Assembly (NCBI RefSeq): GCF_905397275.1
Contig: NZ_CAJPUY010000030.1
Coordinates: 1-61,737, forward strand
Length of the DNA stretch: 61,737 nt
Direction: 5' to 3'
From: Cupriavidus yeoncheonensis
Lineage (GTDB): Bacteria > Pseudomonadota > Gammaproteobacteria > Burkholderiales > Burkholderiaceae
Shown: positions 1 to 8,985 of the stretch, in pieces
Layout: every line of letters starts with the position of its first letter
How positions within the stretch are numbered: the first letter of the stretch is position 1
Made by a program: the position numbers and the translations under genes
The notes under the pieces: model-generated
Told to the model about the DNA's origin: nothing
The model's database searches: none
What the model saw: the letters and a program-made list of their open reading frames with translations, nothing else

Positions 1-1
1 C

Positions 2-103
2 AACCCGGTGCGCTTGCACTCAACCCTGGGGTATCTGACGCCCACTGCCTACGAGGCGAAATCGTCAGTGAAAGAACCTATCTGCCTGTCCGAAATTACT
101 TGA
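2..103 (+). mobile_element. IS3-family transposase OrfB, C-terminal end (cut by window edge)
   Basis: Frame 2 reads 33 residues to a TGA at 101-103. It contains the pattern N-P-V-R-L-H-S-T-L-G-Y-L-T-P near its start. This matches the conserved C-terminal end of IS3-family OrfB integrases (usually YNxxRxHSALGYxSPxxYE). Only the tail lies in the window, so the element cannot be named. It supports the view that the left end is insertion-rich DNA. Confidence 0.75.
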
Positions 104-569
104 CCACTACATTACCGACAAAAGAACTCAAATACCTCGTGCCTCCCCGTAGGCCAATGATCAAGCGCGTGGCAGACGGTTACTCGCAAGAGGTTAGGAC
201 TGTCGAGCGTGCCGATGAAGCCTCTAGGGCGGCACGTCGTCACATTGAGCGCAGCCCCCACATCCCGCGAGCACGGTGCGCTGCATTCAGGCACCGGATG
301 GCCAAGATGGTCCGAATCTGGAGCCCGGATTGATCCCGTCGGCACGGTCGCCACTTGATCGCGACTGACGCCTGGACATCCGCGTCGCCACCAGGCCCCG
401 CCGCCCCGCTAACGGCGCCGATGCCGCCCCGGAAAAATATCGACGAATTTAGCTTTCAGGAGCGCCAAGGCCAAGGGCGTGCACGGCGCGCCTTGCAGCG
501 CCGCGGCCACTCGATCCGCCGATGGCCTCCCCCCAACGCCGATTCATAGCGACACATGGCTCGGTCATC
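104..569. other. No gene recognised
   Basis: Short overlapping reading frames occur here, but none has a convincing ribosome-binding site or a familiar product. The start of the stretch probably includes the right end of the IS3-type element; I could not define its terminal inverted repeat. Confidence 0.4.
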
Positions 570-830
570 TCAAGGCGAGACCGCCTCCATCGCATCGCAG
601 ATGCGCTTGCTGACTTCCAACTGCAACGTCGCTGCAAGCCAGTCGACGAAGGCGGAGCAGACATGTAGGGTCTCGCTGACAAGCAACCGGGCCGCCGCCC
701 CGATGCGCCAGCGGCATTGGTCTGAGAGCCGGCTTACAGGACCGGCAATGATCCCGAACGAACGCGCTGTGCCAATTCGCCCGCGGGAAGTCCCCAACAC
801 CCCCGCGGCGTAAATCCTTGCCTTGTCCAT
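570..830 (-). CDS. Hypothetical protein, 86 aa
   Basis: An 86-residue frame whose ATG at 830 is preceded by AAGGAGGGGAAC, an excellent ribosome-binding site at good spacing; that is the main argument that it is real. The sequence (MDKARIYAAG start, then a Cys/Trp-containing middle and an alternating hydrophobic C-terminal half) shows no signal peptide, clear membrane segment or motif I know. It diverges from the integrase-like gene 297 bp to the right. Island-type hypothetical proteins of this size are common next to integrases. Function unknown. Confidence 0.45.
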   Translation of the reverse strand: MDKARIYAAGVLGTSRGRIGTARSFGIIAGPVSRLSDQCRWRIGAAARLLVSETLHVCSAFVDWLAATLQLEVSKRICDAMEAVSP

Positions 831-1126
831 GTTCCCCTCCTTGGCGCCGCCGTTCCCAACGCTCCGTTGTCAACGTCAACTGACACTTACCAGTTGGGGT
901 TCACCGCCCTCACGCCTAGCGACTAGTCTCGACTACAAGCTCAAACACCAGGGCAAAGGTCCCGAGGAGTTTCGCGTCGGCACCAGCGTGCGGATCCTCT
1001 TCCCAGCGCGAAAGGCGTGGGAAGCCAAGGCATTGGTCATCGAGGACGGTCTCGGCGACTGCGGCGCCGTCTGCAAGCGGTGACACCCCCATTGCTTGAG
1101 TCGAAACCGTCAGTTGGAGGATCATC

Positions 1127-2125
1127 ATGACTGCACTGTCCGGTCCGCATTGCCCGTCGACGTTGAGGCAACTCCTCGATACCACCTGTGTCGATCAGGC
1201 ATTCGAGCACAGCAAATTTTGGCCGGAGCGCGTCCGGCGCTTCCAGGTTGAGGCCGCCGCCCTCCTTGACACGCCGCTTGAAGCGTTCAATCCCTCGGTG
1301 ATCGAGGCCTGGCGACAATCCAGTCTTGCTGACGGCCTGACGCCACGGGCGCTCAACGGCCATGTTTCCCTGCTTCGGGTAGCCCTCCACCTTGCCGAGC
1401 GAAAGCATTGGATCCCGGAAAATCCGGCACGCCACATACGCCCGCTCACCACGCCTCCGCCAGTGGCGCCGCACGAGCAGCCGCCCGATATCCATGCGCG
1501 ACTGGAAGCGGCGATCGCTGAGCGTAACGAAAGCCTACGAAGCCACCGCGATCAAACGAACACCGAACGGCTGCAGCGTCACCAACCCCTGATGCCAGAC
1601 CTGCGTGCCGCCCCATATGTGAATCATCTCGAACCAATGTATCTGGTGATGCGGGATAGCGGCCTTACCATGGCTGAGTGTGCCAAGCTCGAGCGGGATG
1701 ACCTCGATCTGGCATCGGGCCTTCTCCGGAGACCCTGCAAACGCGGTGGCCATCGCCAAGTGCCGCTCTCCGATCTGGCGCTGGACGTTTTCCATCGCTG
1801 GCAACCCCAGTGCGCCCCCGTCACCATTGAACCGAGCCGACGCAAGCCGAGCACATTGATCTTTCCCGGGCAATACCCCGGCACGCCGCTGAACATCTCG
1901 CATTCCTGGAAACACTTGGTCCAGTGCGCGGGCGTTCCGGACCTGACCTTGTTTGATCTCCGGCAGGACTTCATGATGCGCCTGATCAAGCAAGGTGCAA
2001 GCCCGTCGGACCTGCTTTATCTGGTGGGCCGCGCACCGGCACGAGGGTGGAGTTGGGACTGGACCAACATGGGCGCATTGCGAACGCTGATCAACAAGGC
2101 AAGCCAAGCCTTGCGACGGTCCTAG
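1127..2125 (+). CDS. Tyrosine-recombinase/integrase-like protein with degenerate active site
   Basis: A 332-residue protein; GGAGG at 1116-1120 precedes the ATG. The N-terminal ~100 residues look like a SAM-like core-binding domain. The C-terminal half aligns by eye with phage-type integrases: a segment SGLTMAEC stands where TGLRxGE is usual, KRGGHRQVPLS is the beta-hairpin with its Lys, FDLRQDF replaces HDLRHDF, and LVGRAP replaces LLGHAD. So the first catalytic Arg is Thr, the HxxR His is Phe, the third-motif His is Arg, and no YxH tyrosine follows (WSWDW instead). Only the HxxR Arg and hairpin Lys remain. In the family these residues carry out strand cleavage, so this copy is probably unable to recombine DNA and may only bind it. 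Confidence 0.75.
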   Translation: MTALSGPHCPSTLRQLLDTTCVDQAFEHSKFWPERVRRFQVEAAALLDTPLEAFNPSVIEAWRQSSLADGLTPRALNGHVSLLRVALHLAERKHWIPENPARHIRPLTTPPPVAPHEQPPDIHARLEAAIAERNESLRSHRDQTNTERLQRHQPLMPDLRAAPYVNHLEPMYLVMRDSGLTMAECAKLERDDLDLASGLLRRPCKRGGHRQVPLSDLALDVFHRWQPQCAPVTIEPSRRKPSTLIFPGQYPGTPLNISHSWKHLVQCAGVPDLTLFDLRQDFMMRLIKQGASPSDLLYLVGRAPARGWSWDWTNMGALRTLINKASQALRRS

Positions 2126-2362
2126 CGATGTCACTGCAACGCCCGTCTTTGATCGTACCGCCCACGGTTTGCCTTCAGGAGCCCGGACATGCGCCAGCCA
2201 ATGACCCCGGCTCAATTGATTCAAGCCTGGGATACCCAGCGTCCACCCGCTCACCGTCATGAGCAGGTGACACGGGATGTCGTGCGCCAACTCGCCTCCG
2301 CGGTCGGCCCGGCGTTGCGGCTGCCGATGTTCGCGGCGGATGCCCTTTCTAGGAGGCGTTCT

Positions 2363-2542
2363 ATGAGCACGTACCAGGAGCTGCTCGCGCGCCGGGAGGC
2401 GCTCGATGCCCAAATCGAGGCCTGCGTCGCCGGACGTGCGGCAGCCATTCAACAGATCCGTGACCTGCTGAACGACTATGGTCTGACGATCCAGGAGGTC
2501 ATGGCGGAGCCCGCCGTCCGCCAGCCAGGAAGAGCGGCTTGA
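2363..2542 (+). CDS. H-NS family N-terminal stub (59 aa)
   Basis: The ATG at 2363 follows AGGAGG (2351-2356). The product starts MSTYQELLARREALDAQIE and goes on to DYGLTIQEVM. This is the coiled-coil oligomerisation region of betaproteobacterial H-NS/MvaT-like histones, which are normally about 95-105 residues with a C-terminal YRxPxTGxTWxGRGRxPxW DNA-binding motif. Here the frame ends after 59 residues and that motif is missing. The frame is also open upstream to an ATG at 2189 with its own AGGAG, giving a 117-residue reading; I prefer 2363 because the family N-terminus begins there. A truncated oligomerisation domain could poison host H-NS, as H-NST proteins do; that role is inference. Confidence 0.65.
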   Translation: MSTYQELLARREALDAQIEACVAGRAAAIQQIRDLLNDYGLTIQEVMAEPAVRQPGRAA

Positions 2543-2680
2543 CCTTGAAGGTTCCCACCGCGTGGCCGAAGAAGCTCGCCACGCTCGCTTTTCGTTTCGA
2601 TTCACAGGCGCTCAGCTACCCCTTTCCCGCGCGGGTGATCCCCTTGCGGACGACTGGCCGAGTACCCAAGGTTGAGCGCA

Positions 2681-2731
2681 ACCCGTCTGTTCGAGGAGAT
2701 CAGGGCGGCTGGCTACGAGAATGGCTATACA
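2681..2731 (+). mobile_element. IS21-type IstA transposase scrap
   Basis: Seventeen codons read T-R-L-F-E-E-I-R-A-A-G-Y-E-N-G-Y-T, close to the N-terminal helix-turn-helix region of IS21-family IstA proteins (RLYEEIRAxGYxGGYT). The similarity stops abruptly on both sides, so this is a remnant and not a working element. Confidence 0.45.
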
Positions 2732-2932
2732 GCCCCTTGCCTTGGCTCGACGCGCCAGAGACCCCGATGCATGTGCCCGCCATTGACTCAGCACCCTCGA
2801 AAGGTAAGTTTCCAAGTAAAACGGGCATCTCGTGTTTCCAAATGGAAACCCCCATCCCGCGCAGAGACGCGAGGATCAGCGACACGAGCGCCCTCTACGC
2901 AAAGCCGACTGCGCGTATTCATTCCAGAGCCC

Positions 2933-3568
2933 ATGATGCCCTGCTCACACGCTGAACAACCGACCCCACGGCTTTTGCCGGTGGCGGCCTCCCCCAACGA
3001 GGTCTGGATCTTGCACCGCGTCGAGCTGGTCGACCGGTCCAATGGTCTCCTTGGACCTGTCCGGGTCGCGCTGATCGCCGACGGCTTCACCCAGCACGTC
3101 ATCGCTGCGGGCGTCCAATCATGCGGGTACGTGTGCTGGCCCAGGGTGCTGCTGCACCGAACGATCGGCCAGCATGGCACCCCTACGCATCTCTTCACCA
3201 CGGCGTTCCGCATCGATGTGCCGGCGGGCTGCGTGTCCGTGCGCCACCTCAGCCCACGCTTGGCCCCGGCTTTCCTGAGCGAGATCGACGCGTCGCTGCG
3301 CTGCCTTTGGCAGCCCTTCGAGCCACTAGGTCCGTGGGACGGCGCCGTCCTGCGGTTCCGAGCCAGGCTGGCGCAGTGGGTCGCCGACGGCTTACGGCAG
3401 GATCAGGGGCCGGTCCTCAGCAATACCGCGCCATCTCCGGACGGCGGGCCGCCCACCCCGGCGGACTGGCCTGCGGTCCGGTTTGACGCCCGCTCGCCAT
3501 CGACACAGGATTTCGCCCTCGACGCCAGTCTGAAAAAATGGCGAATCCCCGCGCGAAATGGAAGCTGA
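2933..3568 (+). CDS. Hypothetical protein, 211 aa (possible decayed transposase)
   Basis: Open frame from an ATG at 2933 with no strong ribosome-binding site; the same frame is open further left into the IS21 scrap. Near its start it reads SPNEVW followed about 25 residues later by VALIADGFT. That spacing recalls the rve catalytic core (PNxVWxxDF ... xxVIDxxTR) of integrase-type transposases, but the Asp residues expected in both motifs are not clearly in place. The remainder is unremarkable. It may be a decayed transposase or an unrelated island protein. Confidence 0.35.
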   Translation: MMPCSHAEQPTPRLLPVAASPNEVWILHRVELVDRSNGLLGPVRVALIADGFTQHVIAAGVQSCGYVCWPRVLLHRTIGQHGTPTHLFTTAFRIDVPAGCVSVRHLSPRLAPAFLSEIDASLRCLWQPFEPLGPWDGAVLRFRARLAQWVADGLRQDQGPVLSNTAPSPDGGPPTPADWPAVRFDARSPSTQDFALDASLKKWRIPARNGS

Positions 3569-3683
3569 TTTGGTTGAAAGACACATTGGCAGCACCGGGC
3601 ATATACGCTACTGCGCGGCTCACCCATGGCGTCCATGCGGCCTGCGGTGTCCTGTATTAATTTCTGAACGCCTTCGCGGCGCC

Positions 3684-4355
3684 TCACGCGGCCGGGATAG
3701 TCGGTTGTAAGCCAGCATTTTCTCGGTTGCCGAAGAATCCGCGCACCCAAGCCTCGGTCACTCGATATCGGCGGCCGATGCCCGCACTCCGCCAACCTCT
3801 GAGGCTCGTCATGCAGGATACCCCGCCACCTTCCGTGACAAGGTTGCGAACGTCAGGTGCGGGGACACAAAACAGCACGAAGTCCCCTTCCTCGTCATCC
3901 CGACGCTTGAGGAAGACGTCTCTTTCTCCCAGTAGAAACAGATATTCGTAGTTCTTGGGTCGAACCCGACCGCCCTGGAGGTTGCTCCATTGCCATTTGC
4001 GAGACGCGCTATATCGATCGGCGAGATTGGACTTGCTGGCCTTAACCTCAACTCGATGCCCACTAGCAGTGAGGATGTCAAAGGGCGCCTTGTTGTGCTG
4101 GATGACGCCGGCGGTCAATTCGGCGACCAATTCTTCACCGACTCGCCCGATATAGCGCTTTTGCATACTCGCCAGCGCTCGCCTTGCCTCGGCTAACTCC
4201 GCCGCCAGAATGCGCAGCTCACCTTTCAGGGACTTCGCCTCGTTCCGGCTGGTGGCTAGCAGCGACCTCACCCGCGGGTAGTCCTGCTGCATTTGCTCTG
4301 CCGTCATCGCTCCGACCGGGAGCAGTCGAGTCGACCGCCGTATGAGAATGCTCAT
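3684..4355 (-). CDS. Coiled-coil PD-(D/E)XK nuclease-like protein, 223 aa
   Basis: The ATG at 4355 overlaps the stop of the upstream gene by four bases (ATGA), which decides the start. Residues ~20-65 are heptad-like and rich in Glu/Arg/Leu, predicting a coiled coil. Then comes YIGRVGEELVAEL (~69-80), as in GxxGEExA nuclease openings, and PFDILTASGHRVEVKASK (91-108). This gives the D-x(9)-ExK core of PD-(D/E)XK enzymes: Asp93, Glu103, Lys105, with Glu74/75 as the helix acid. An aromatic WQWSNLQGG follows at ~121-129. Members of this fold include restriction enzymes, Mrr-like nucleases and repair nucleases. The target here is unknown. Tight coupling to an unrecognised partner in insertion-rich DNA suggests a small defence or mobility module. 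Confidence 0.65.
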   Translation of the reverse strand: MSILIRRSTRLLPVGAMTAEQMQQDYPRVRSLLATSRNEAKSLKGELRILAAELAEARRALASMQKRYIGRVGEELVAELTAGVIQHNKAPFDILTASGHRVEVKASKSNLADRYSASRKWQWSNLQGGRVRPKNYEYLFLLGERDVFLKRRDDEEGDFVLFCVPAPDVRNLVTEGGGVSCMTSLRGWRSAGIGRRYRVTEAWVRGFFGNRENAGLQPTIPAA

Positions 4356-4759
4356 TGGAAGCCTTTCCGTTGCTCGACGTAGTCGAGAACCAGGGTCCAT
4401 GAGAACCCATGAATACGCGCCTCTAGCGTCTTGCGCATAACCGCGATCTCGGTCTGATCCATGCCGCGGGCGATCCAATCGGAGAGGATCCCCTCCGGCG
4501 ACATGTCTGCCGACTTGTACCGCTCCGAATGAAATGGCCAACCCGCACGGTTGTGCCATTGGCTGGCCCAACTCCACCATGCCTCCTGGTCAGCAATCGT
4601 CATGACGTCCGACGGAAAGAGACCGATCTCGAGGTTCACCCTTCCGCAATCCCAAAGCAACACGGCATCCTCACGCGTGACTTTTCCGTCGATCAGTCGC
4701 TCTTTCGCCTGGCTCATGTCGAGGGCCGGACAACTATCAAAACTCTTATACATGCGCAC
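4352..4759 (-). CDS. Hypothetical protein, 135 aa, coupled to the nuclease-like gene
   Basis: First gene of a two-gene minus-strand unit; its TGA overlaps the ATG of the nuclease-like gene. The product is Trp-rich in the middle (EAWWSWASQWH at about residue 58-68), has no membrane segment and no motif I recognise. It contains acidic and aromatic stretches throughout, and could be a specificity, sensor or inhibitor partner of the nuclease. That suggestion rests only on the overlap. No other open frame lies immediately upstream, so a promoter is expected in 4760-4900. Confidence 0.55.
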   Translation of the reverse strand: MRMYKSFDSCPALDMSQAKERLIDGKVTREDAVLLWDCGRVNLEIGLFPSDVMTIADQEAWWSWASQWHNRAGWPFHSERYKSADMSPEGILSDWIARGMDQTEIAVMRKTLEARIHGFSWTLVLDYVEQRKGFQ

Positions 4760-5609
4760 TCCCTGGACTTGAAATGAGCATAACTATGACGGGGTGCCTG
4801 TATCCTTACAACCGCCTCGGCGTGCCTGATACGACGCCCCGCGCAATTGATTGCACTGGATTTGCCGTTTTTCATCAGGAATCGGAGGGTTTCTTTTGGA
4901 AATCAAAGAGCCCACTGGCGAGAAAAATATTTTCGCCATGTCGAACGTGAGCAACGAGTGCAACTTCCCGACAACGTATGCGCTGTTGCGCGGGCTTGGT
5001 GGCCGTCCAGCCAGGCGCATGGCCGCAGTGGCATACGGGTCCATAACGAAGTTACCGACCGCTTCCACCTAAATCCGGTGACACGAGCCGACATCTCTCG
5101 ACGCGCCCGCGGGCAAATCCAATGACGACCTCCACCCTCCCTCTCCGTTGACCGGGTTCGGCCATCTTCCGACGTTGGCCAACGGCATCAAGCGGACATT
5201 CCAGAGTCTTGTGCGCCCCAGATAACGGACCTTGGTGCCGCTGGCAATTCCTGCGATCCTGTAATAGCCAGCACTCTTCAGCGGCGGTCGCTAACGGAGG
5301 CAGAACGAAGCCTACCTAGTTGGCTTCGTGCGTCGAGGTACGCGATCATCCGCATCGGCCGCTACGCCGCATCGTCCCCACCGACGTCGGATAGCAATTC
5401 TGCCATCTCCTAGCCTTATCTATTATGCTTGTGGTCAGTTGGCCAGCTCCGGCTGAGGGCCCTCAGGCGAACGCTACTCTCCAGATACGCAAGTGAAGCT
5501 GGTCTCTGCATTGGGATCACTAGTTCCGTTGTACTTGGGATACTGGGGATACTTCAAAGAGGGAATCAAGAATCTGCATCAGGGCCAGCTTCGCCCGACA
5601 TAGGGATAC
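4760..5609. other. No gene recognised; boundary between mobile DNA and catabolic region
   Basis: 850 bp between the nuclease pair and the first catabolic gene. Short frames occur on both strands around 4784-5125, but none has a good ribosome-binding site or familiar sequence. I saw no clear repeat marking an insertion boundary. Confidence 0.4.
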
Positions 5610-6362
5610 TCAGATCTGGGCCTTACCACCGTCGACGAAAAGTTCAATACCGTTGACAAAGCTCGAATCGTTGGAGGCAAGAAAGACCGCCGCCTTGGCA
5701 ATTTCGTCCGGATCGCCGACGCGGCCCATTGGGATCTGCGAGGCCAGAGCGTCGAGTATTCCCTGCTGCCGTGCGGCATCGGGACCGACTAGGTTAAACA
5801 AGCCTGGCGTCTTGGTTGGTCCGGGGCTGAGCGTATTGACCCGGATGCCGCGACCCTGCAGATCAAGAATCCAGTTACGGGCGAATGAACGTACTGCGGC
5901 CTTTGAGGCGGCATAGACACTGAATGCCTTGGTGCCGCCGCTGGCGGCGGTGGAGCCCGTCAAGATGACAGATGCACCGTCCGCTAGCAATGGTAGAGCC
6001 TTCTGTACAGTAAACAGTACGCCCTTGACGTTTCGGCAAAAGGTGTCGTCATACTGCTCCTCAGTAATATTCCCGAGCGGCAGCAGCGAACCGCCGCCGG
6101 CGTTGACGAACAGTACGTCGATCCGACCCTTTTCCGACTTCACCCGATCAAACAGCGCATCCAGTTCGGTCATGTTCGATGAGTCGACCCGGATGCCGGT
6201 AGCGTTACCGATCGCGGACACCGCGGCGTCGAGTTCGGCCTGTCGGCGACCGGTGACAATGACATGCGCTCCTTCGCTAGCGAACCGCTTAGCGGTAGCC
6301 AGCCCGATACCGGTGGACCCACCGGTAACGATTGCGATCTTACCTTCAAGTTTGCGAGACAT
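5610..6362 (-). CDS. SDR-family oxidoreductase, 250 aa
   Basis: Classical short-chain dehydrogenase/reductase that interconverts alcohol and carbonyl groups with NAD(P)H. The start at 6362 gives MSRKLEGKIAIVTGG. The cofactor motif TGGSTGIG is at 13-20, VNAGG at 87-91, an active Ser in TGSTAASG (~135-142), and YAASK gives Tyr150/Lys154. The length is typical and all catalytic residues are present. It is last in a minus-strand series tautomerase, permease, SDR with 140-bp gaps, so it probably acts on the compound the permease imports. Substrate unknown. Confidence 0.9.
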   Translation of the reverse strand: MSRKLEGKIAIVTGGSTGIGLATAKRFASEGAHVIVTGRRQAELDAAVSAIGNATGIRVDSSNMTELDALFDRVKSEKGRIDVLFVNAGGGSLLPLGNITEEQYDDTFCRNVKGVLFTVQKALPLLADGASVILTGSTAASGGTKAFSVYAASKAAVRSFARNWILDLQGRGIRVNTLSPGPTKTPGLFNLVGPDAARQQGILDALASQIPMGRVGDPDEIAKAAVFLASNDSSFVNGIELFVDGGKAQI

Positions 6363-6505
6363 GGAAGTTTCCTTGGTAGGTTGTGAGTCGGAGCAAGAAC
6401 CTCGACTTCGTCCTCTGGCGCCCGGAGGCACGCGCTCGCTCTTCACAGCAGGCAGGTCGGCGAAAGGGCTCTCCACCAACTCGTACGCTCGCAAGGGGTC
6501 GGGCA

Positions 6506-7888
6506 TCAAGGTCGCTGCCCGACCGCACTCGCGTCGTGGCTGTGCGAAGAGGCCGACGACCTGTGCTTGATCAGAGCAACCGCGACACCGCCGATCACCG
6601 CGGCCATTGCAATGGCGAGGAAGTTCTGGACGAGCGGAAGCTTCATCGAGACCAGCAGCCCGATCACGATTGGTGCCGCGATCGCGCCGATGCGCCCGAT
6701 CCCCGAGGCAAAGCCGAGTCCCGTCGAACGGATCGACGTCGGGTAGAACTGCCCGGCATACGCGTACAGCAGGATTTGCGTGCCCAGCGTCGACGCGCCG
6801 ACGACGGCAACGATGAGGAACAGCGGCTGCGCACCGTAGCCGAGCAGCGTTAGCGAGACTGCGGCGACCGAGAAGAATGCGGTCGTCACCCACTTGATGT
6901 TCAGCTTGTCGGCGAGCCATCCGCCACCGACGGCGCCGACGACCGCACCGGCGTTGTAGGCGAGCAGGAAGTTCAGCGCCGAACCGAGGCTGTAGCCGGC
7001 CATGCCCATCAGCTTGACCAGCCACGAACTGAGCGCATAGAGCATGAACAGGCACGTCATGTAGGCGACCCAGAACATCACCGAGCTGAAGCCGCGGCCG
7101 TCCAGGAACAGCCTGCCTACGGTCGGACCTTCCGCCTTGTCCTCGGCAGGAACGAGGAACTCCTCGTGAGCCTCCAGCCGCATGTCCGGTCGGATCTTCC
7201 GGACCACTTCGCGTAGATGCGTGTGGTCGTGCTGCTTGATCAGGAATGGCAGCGACTCAGGCATGTACTTCAGGATGAACGGGATCAGCACCACTGCGGC
7301 GCCAGCGGCGATGAACACAGATTGCCAACCATAGGTCTCAATGAACTGCTTGCCGAGCAGCGCGGCGAGGATGCTGCCGACCGCGTAGCCGCAGCACATC
7401 AGCGTGACCATCACGCTGCGCACCTTCTTCGGTGAGTATTCGGTCATCTGCGCGGCCGCATTTGGGATCGCGCCGCCGATGCCGAGCCCGGCGAGGAAGC
7501 GCAGCACGCTGAACGTGATAGGGTCGTTGGTAAACCCGGCGGCGGCGGTGAAGGCGCTGAACAGGAACACGCAGATCGAGATCGCCCAGCGGCGGCCGAT
7601 CTTGTCGGCCAGCGCGCCGAGCGCGATCGCTCCGAACATCATGCCGAACAGCGCCGAACTTGCCATGAAGCCCGCGGTCGAGGCCTCGACATTCATCGCC
7701 TTCATGATCGACGGAAGCGCGGTGCCGGCGACCGCCAGGTCGTAGCCGTCGAGCACTAGGATCACGAAACACCAAATCAGCACGGACCAGTGAAAGCTGT
7801 TGAACTTGGCCTCGTCGGCCAGTTTGTGAACATCGAGCCGGTGCATGCTTGAATGTGCAGGTGCCAGCTCAGGGCCGACTGGTTTCAT
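6506..7888 (-). CDS. MFS permease, AAHS (aromatic acid:H+ symporter) type, 460 aa
   Basis: Inner-membrane transporter with about 12 hydrophobic segments. The first contains the family signature VLDGYDLAVAG, with the conserved DGxD motif of aromatic acid:H+ symporters such as PcaK and BenK. GALADKIGRR in loop 2-3 is the MFS A-motif. I chose the ATG at 7888 because GGAGACA lies seven bases upstream; the frame is open to 7984 but that extension is Arg-rich and unlike the family. The expected cargo is an aromatic acid or similar carboxylate; exact substrate cannot be read. It sits between a tautomerase and an SDR. A paralogue of nearly equal length lies at 47472-48842. Confidence 0.9.
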   Translation of the reverse strand: MKPVGPELAPAHSSMHRLDVHKLADEAKFNSFHWSVLIWCFVILVLDGYDLAVAGTALPSIMKAMNVEASTAGFMASSALFGMMFGAIALGALADKIGRRWAISICVFLFSAFTAAAGFTNDPITFSVLRFLAGLGIGGAIPNAAAQMTEYSPKKVRSVMVTLMCCGYAVGSILAALLGKQFIETYGWQSVFIAAGAAVVLIPFILKYMPESLPFLIKQHDHTHLREVVRKIRPDMRLEAHEEFLVPAEDKAEGPTVGRLFLDGRGFSSVMFWVAYMTCLFMLYALSSWLVKLMGMAGYSLGSALNFLLAYNAGAVVGAVGGGWLADKLNIKWVTTAFFSVAAVSLTLLGYGAQPLFLIVAVVGASTLGTQILLYAYAGQFYPTSIRSTGLGFASGIGRIGAIAAPIVIGLLVSMKLPLVQNFLAIAMAAVIGGVAVALIKHRSSASSHSHDASAVGQRP

Positions 7889-8013
7889 AGCCTTGTCTCC
7901 ATTTATCATCGGTTTGAGGTTCAGCATGCGGCGCAGTAACCACATTCGGAGCCGGGACCTCACGGTCAACGCCCGCCCTTGCATAGAAAAGGGCGGTCCC
8001 CTCAGTCCGAGCA

Positions 8014-8539
8014 GGCCGCACCACCCTCAAACGCGAGGGGCTTCGGGCAGACGTTCACCGCCGCGCACGACGTATTTGGCGGGATACAGTGTGACGAGAA
8101 CCTCGACTTCGTCTTCCGTTGCCCCGGTGCACGCGCTCCAAATCGCGCTCACCTTTTTGGCCAGCGATAGTATGGCGCCGTCACTACGCCCATCACGGAT
8201 GTGGCAGAAGATCAGCGTTTCGGAAGTGGGCTCTCCCGAACGGTAGAGGTTGTCGGGCGTGGCTTCATGGAATACGACGCTAATCAAGTCGAGCGGCGAA
8301 AGGATGATCTCCCTGATCGCGCTCGTGAGCTCGCTGGCGATCCTGGCCTTGACGCCAGCTTCGATTCCGACCTTGCATTCGCAAACAATGATGGGCATGT
8401 TGTGTCTCCTTGAAGATAGGGCTGCTGAAGCCCCAGTCTCTCGGAACGTCACCGCCTGCGATTGCATCGGGGTGCCACCACTTGCTTGGAAGTGCCATGA
8501 CATGGCGTCGTGCCCCGCCAATCCAGGCCAAGCTCGTTT
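8014..8539. repeat. Long direct repeat, copy 1 (526 bp, carries tautomerase gene)
   Basis: Nearly identical to 32518-33043 in the same orientation, with about six substitutions and two single-base indels by eye. It covers the whole tautomerase gene plus about 140 bp upstream. Sequence on either side does not match. Confidence 0.9.
8027..8398 (-). CDS. Tautomerase-superfamily protein, 123 aa (copy 1)
   Basis: Begins Met-Pro (MPIIVCECKVG), the hallmark of the 4-oxalocrotonate tautomerase superfamily, where Pro becomes the N-terminal catalytic base after Met removal. An AAGGAGACACAAC site precedes the ATG, which fixes the start. At 123 residues it is longer than the 62-residue 4-OT and nearer to the fused or dehalogenase/decarboxylase-like subgroups. 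The reaction is presumably keto-enol tautomerisation or a related step on an unsaturated acid. The permease gene lies downstream. It differs from copy 2 by one residue (Ala versus Ser in KKVSAIW). Confidence 0.8.
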   Translation of the reverse strand: MPIIVCECKVGIEAGVKARIASELTSAIREIILSPLDLISVVFHEATPDNLYRSGEPTSETLIFCHIRDGRSDGAILSLAKKVSAIWSACTGATEDEVEVLVTLYPAKYVVRGGERLPEAPRV

Positions 8540-8985
8540 TCGGTGCCCCGGTGCCGGCCAGTGCGACGCATGTAGTGCCGCAAACATTGCCAACGCGTTG
8601 GGCACCTGCCAGATTGCACGTTGAGCGAGTCGGCCCTGGCGGAGTCCACCTCCGCGGTCGAGCAACTCACAGGCCACGCGCCCGCTGCGCTGACGCAGTG
8701 TCTGAACAGCCAGCCACAGGGACGCGCCGATCTGGCGCGTGAAGGCCGGCGCCACCTTCAACAGTCCGGGTAAGGGACGGTATCGGTGGAGAGTTCAGGC
8801 CAGAAAAGTCATATCGGTCAACGAAGAAAAGGCTACCTGCTCAGCAAGACATACGCGGCCGATTTGGCCTTTCGTGCAGAAAGTTCTTTCAGCGAGCACT
8901 GATGACCCCGATCCCCGGGGTCGCGGAAAGAATCGACGGGAATGCACGGCGACTCACACTCAAGAATGGATGGAGGAAACCCTTG
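8540..8985. other. No gene recognised
   Basis: About 450 bp between the repeat and the promoter at 8986. Reading frames on both strands lack ribosome-binding sites and recognisable products. Weak patches of similarity to 33044-33140 may be a diverged continuation of the duplication. Confidence 0.35.

Noticed and set aside
1535..2605. 356-codon open frame on the minus strand
   Set aside because: Antisense to the integrase-like gene; composition is typical of a shadow frame.
4784..5068. 94-codon minus-strand gene upstream of the nuclease pair
   Set aside because: No ribosome-binding site, no familiar sequence and a comparable competing frame on the other strand.
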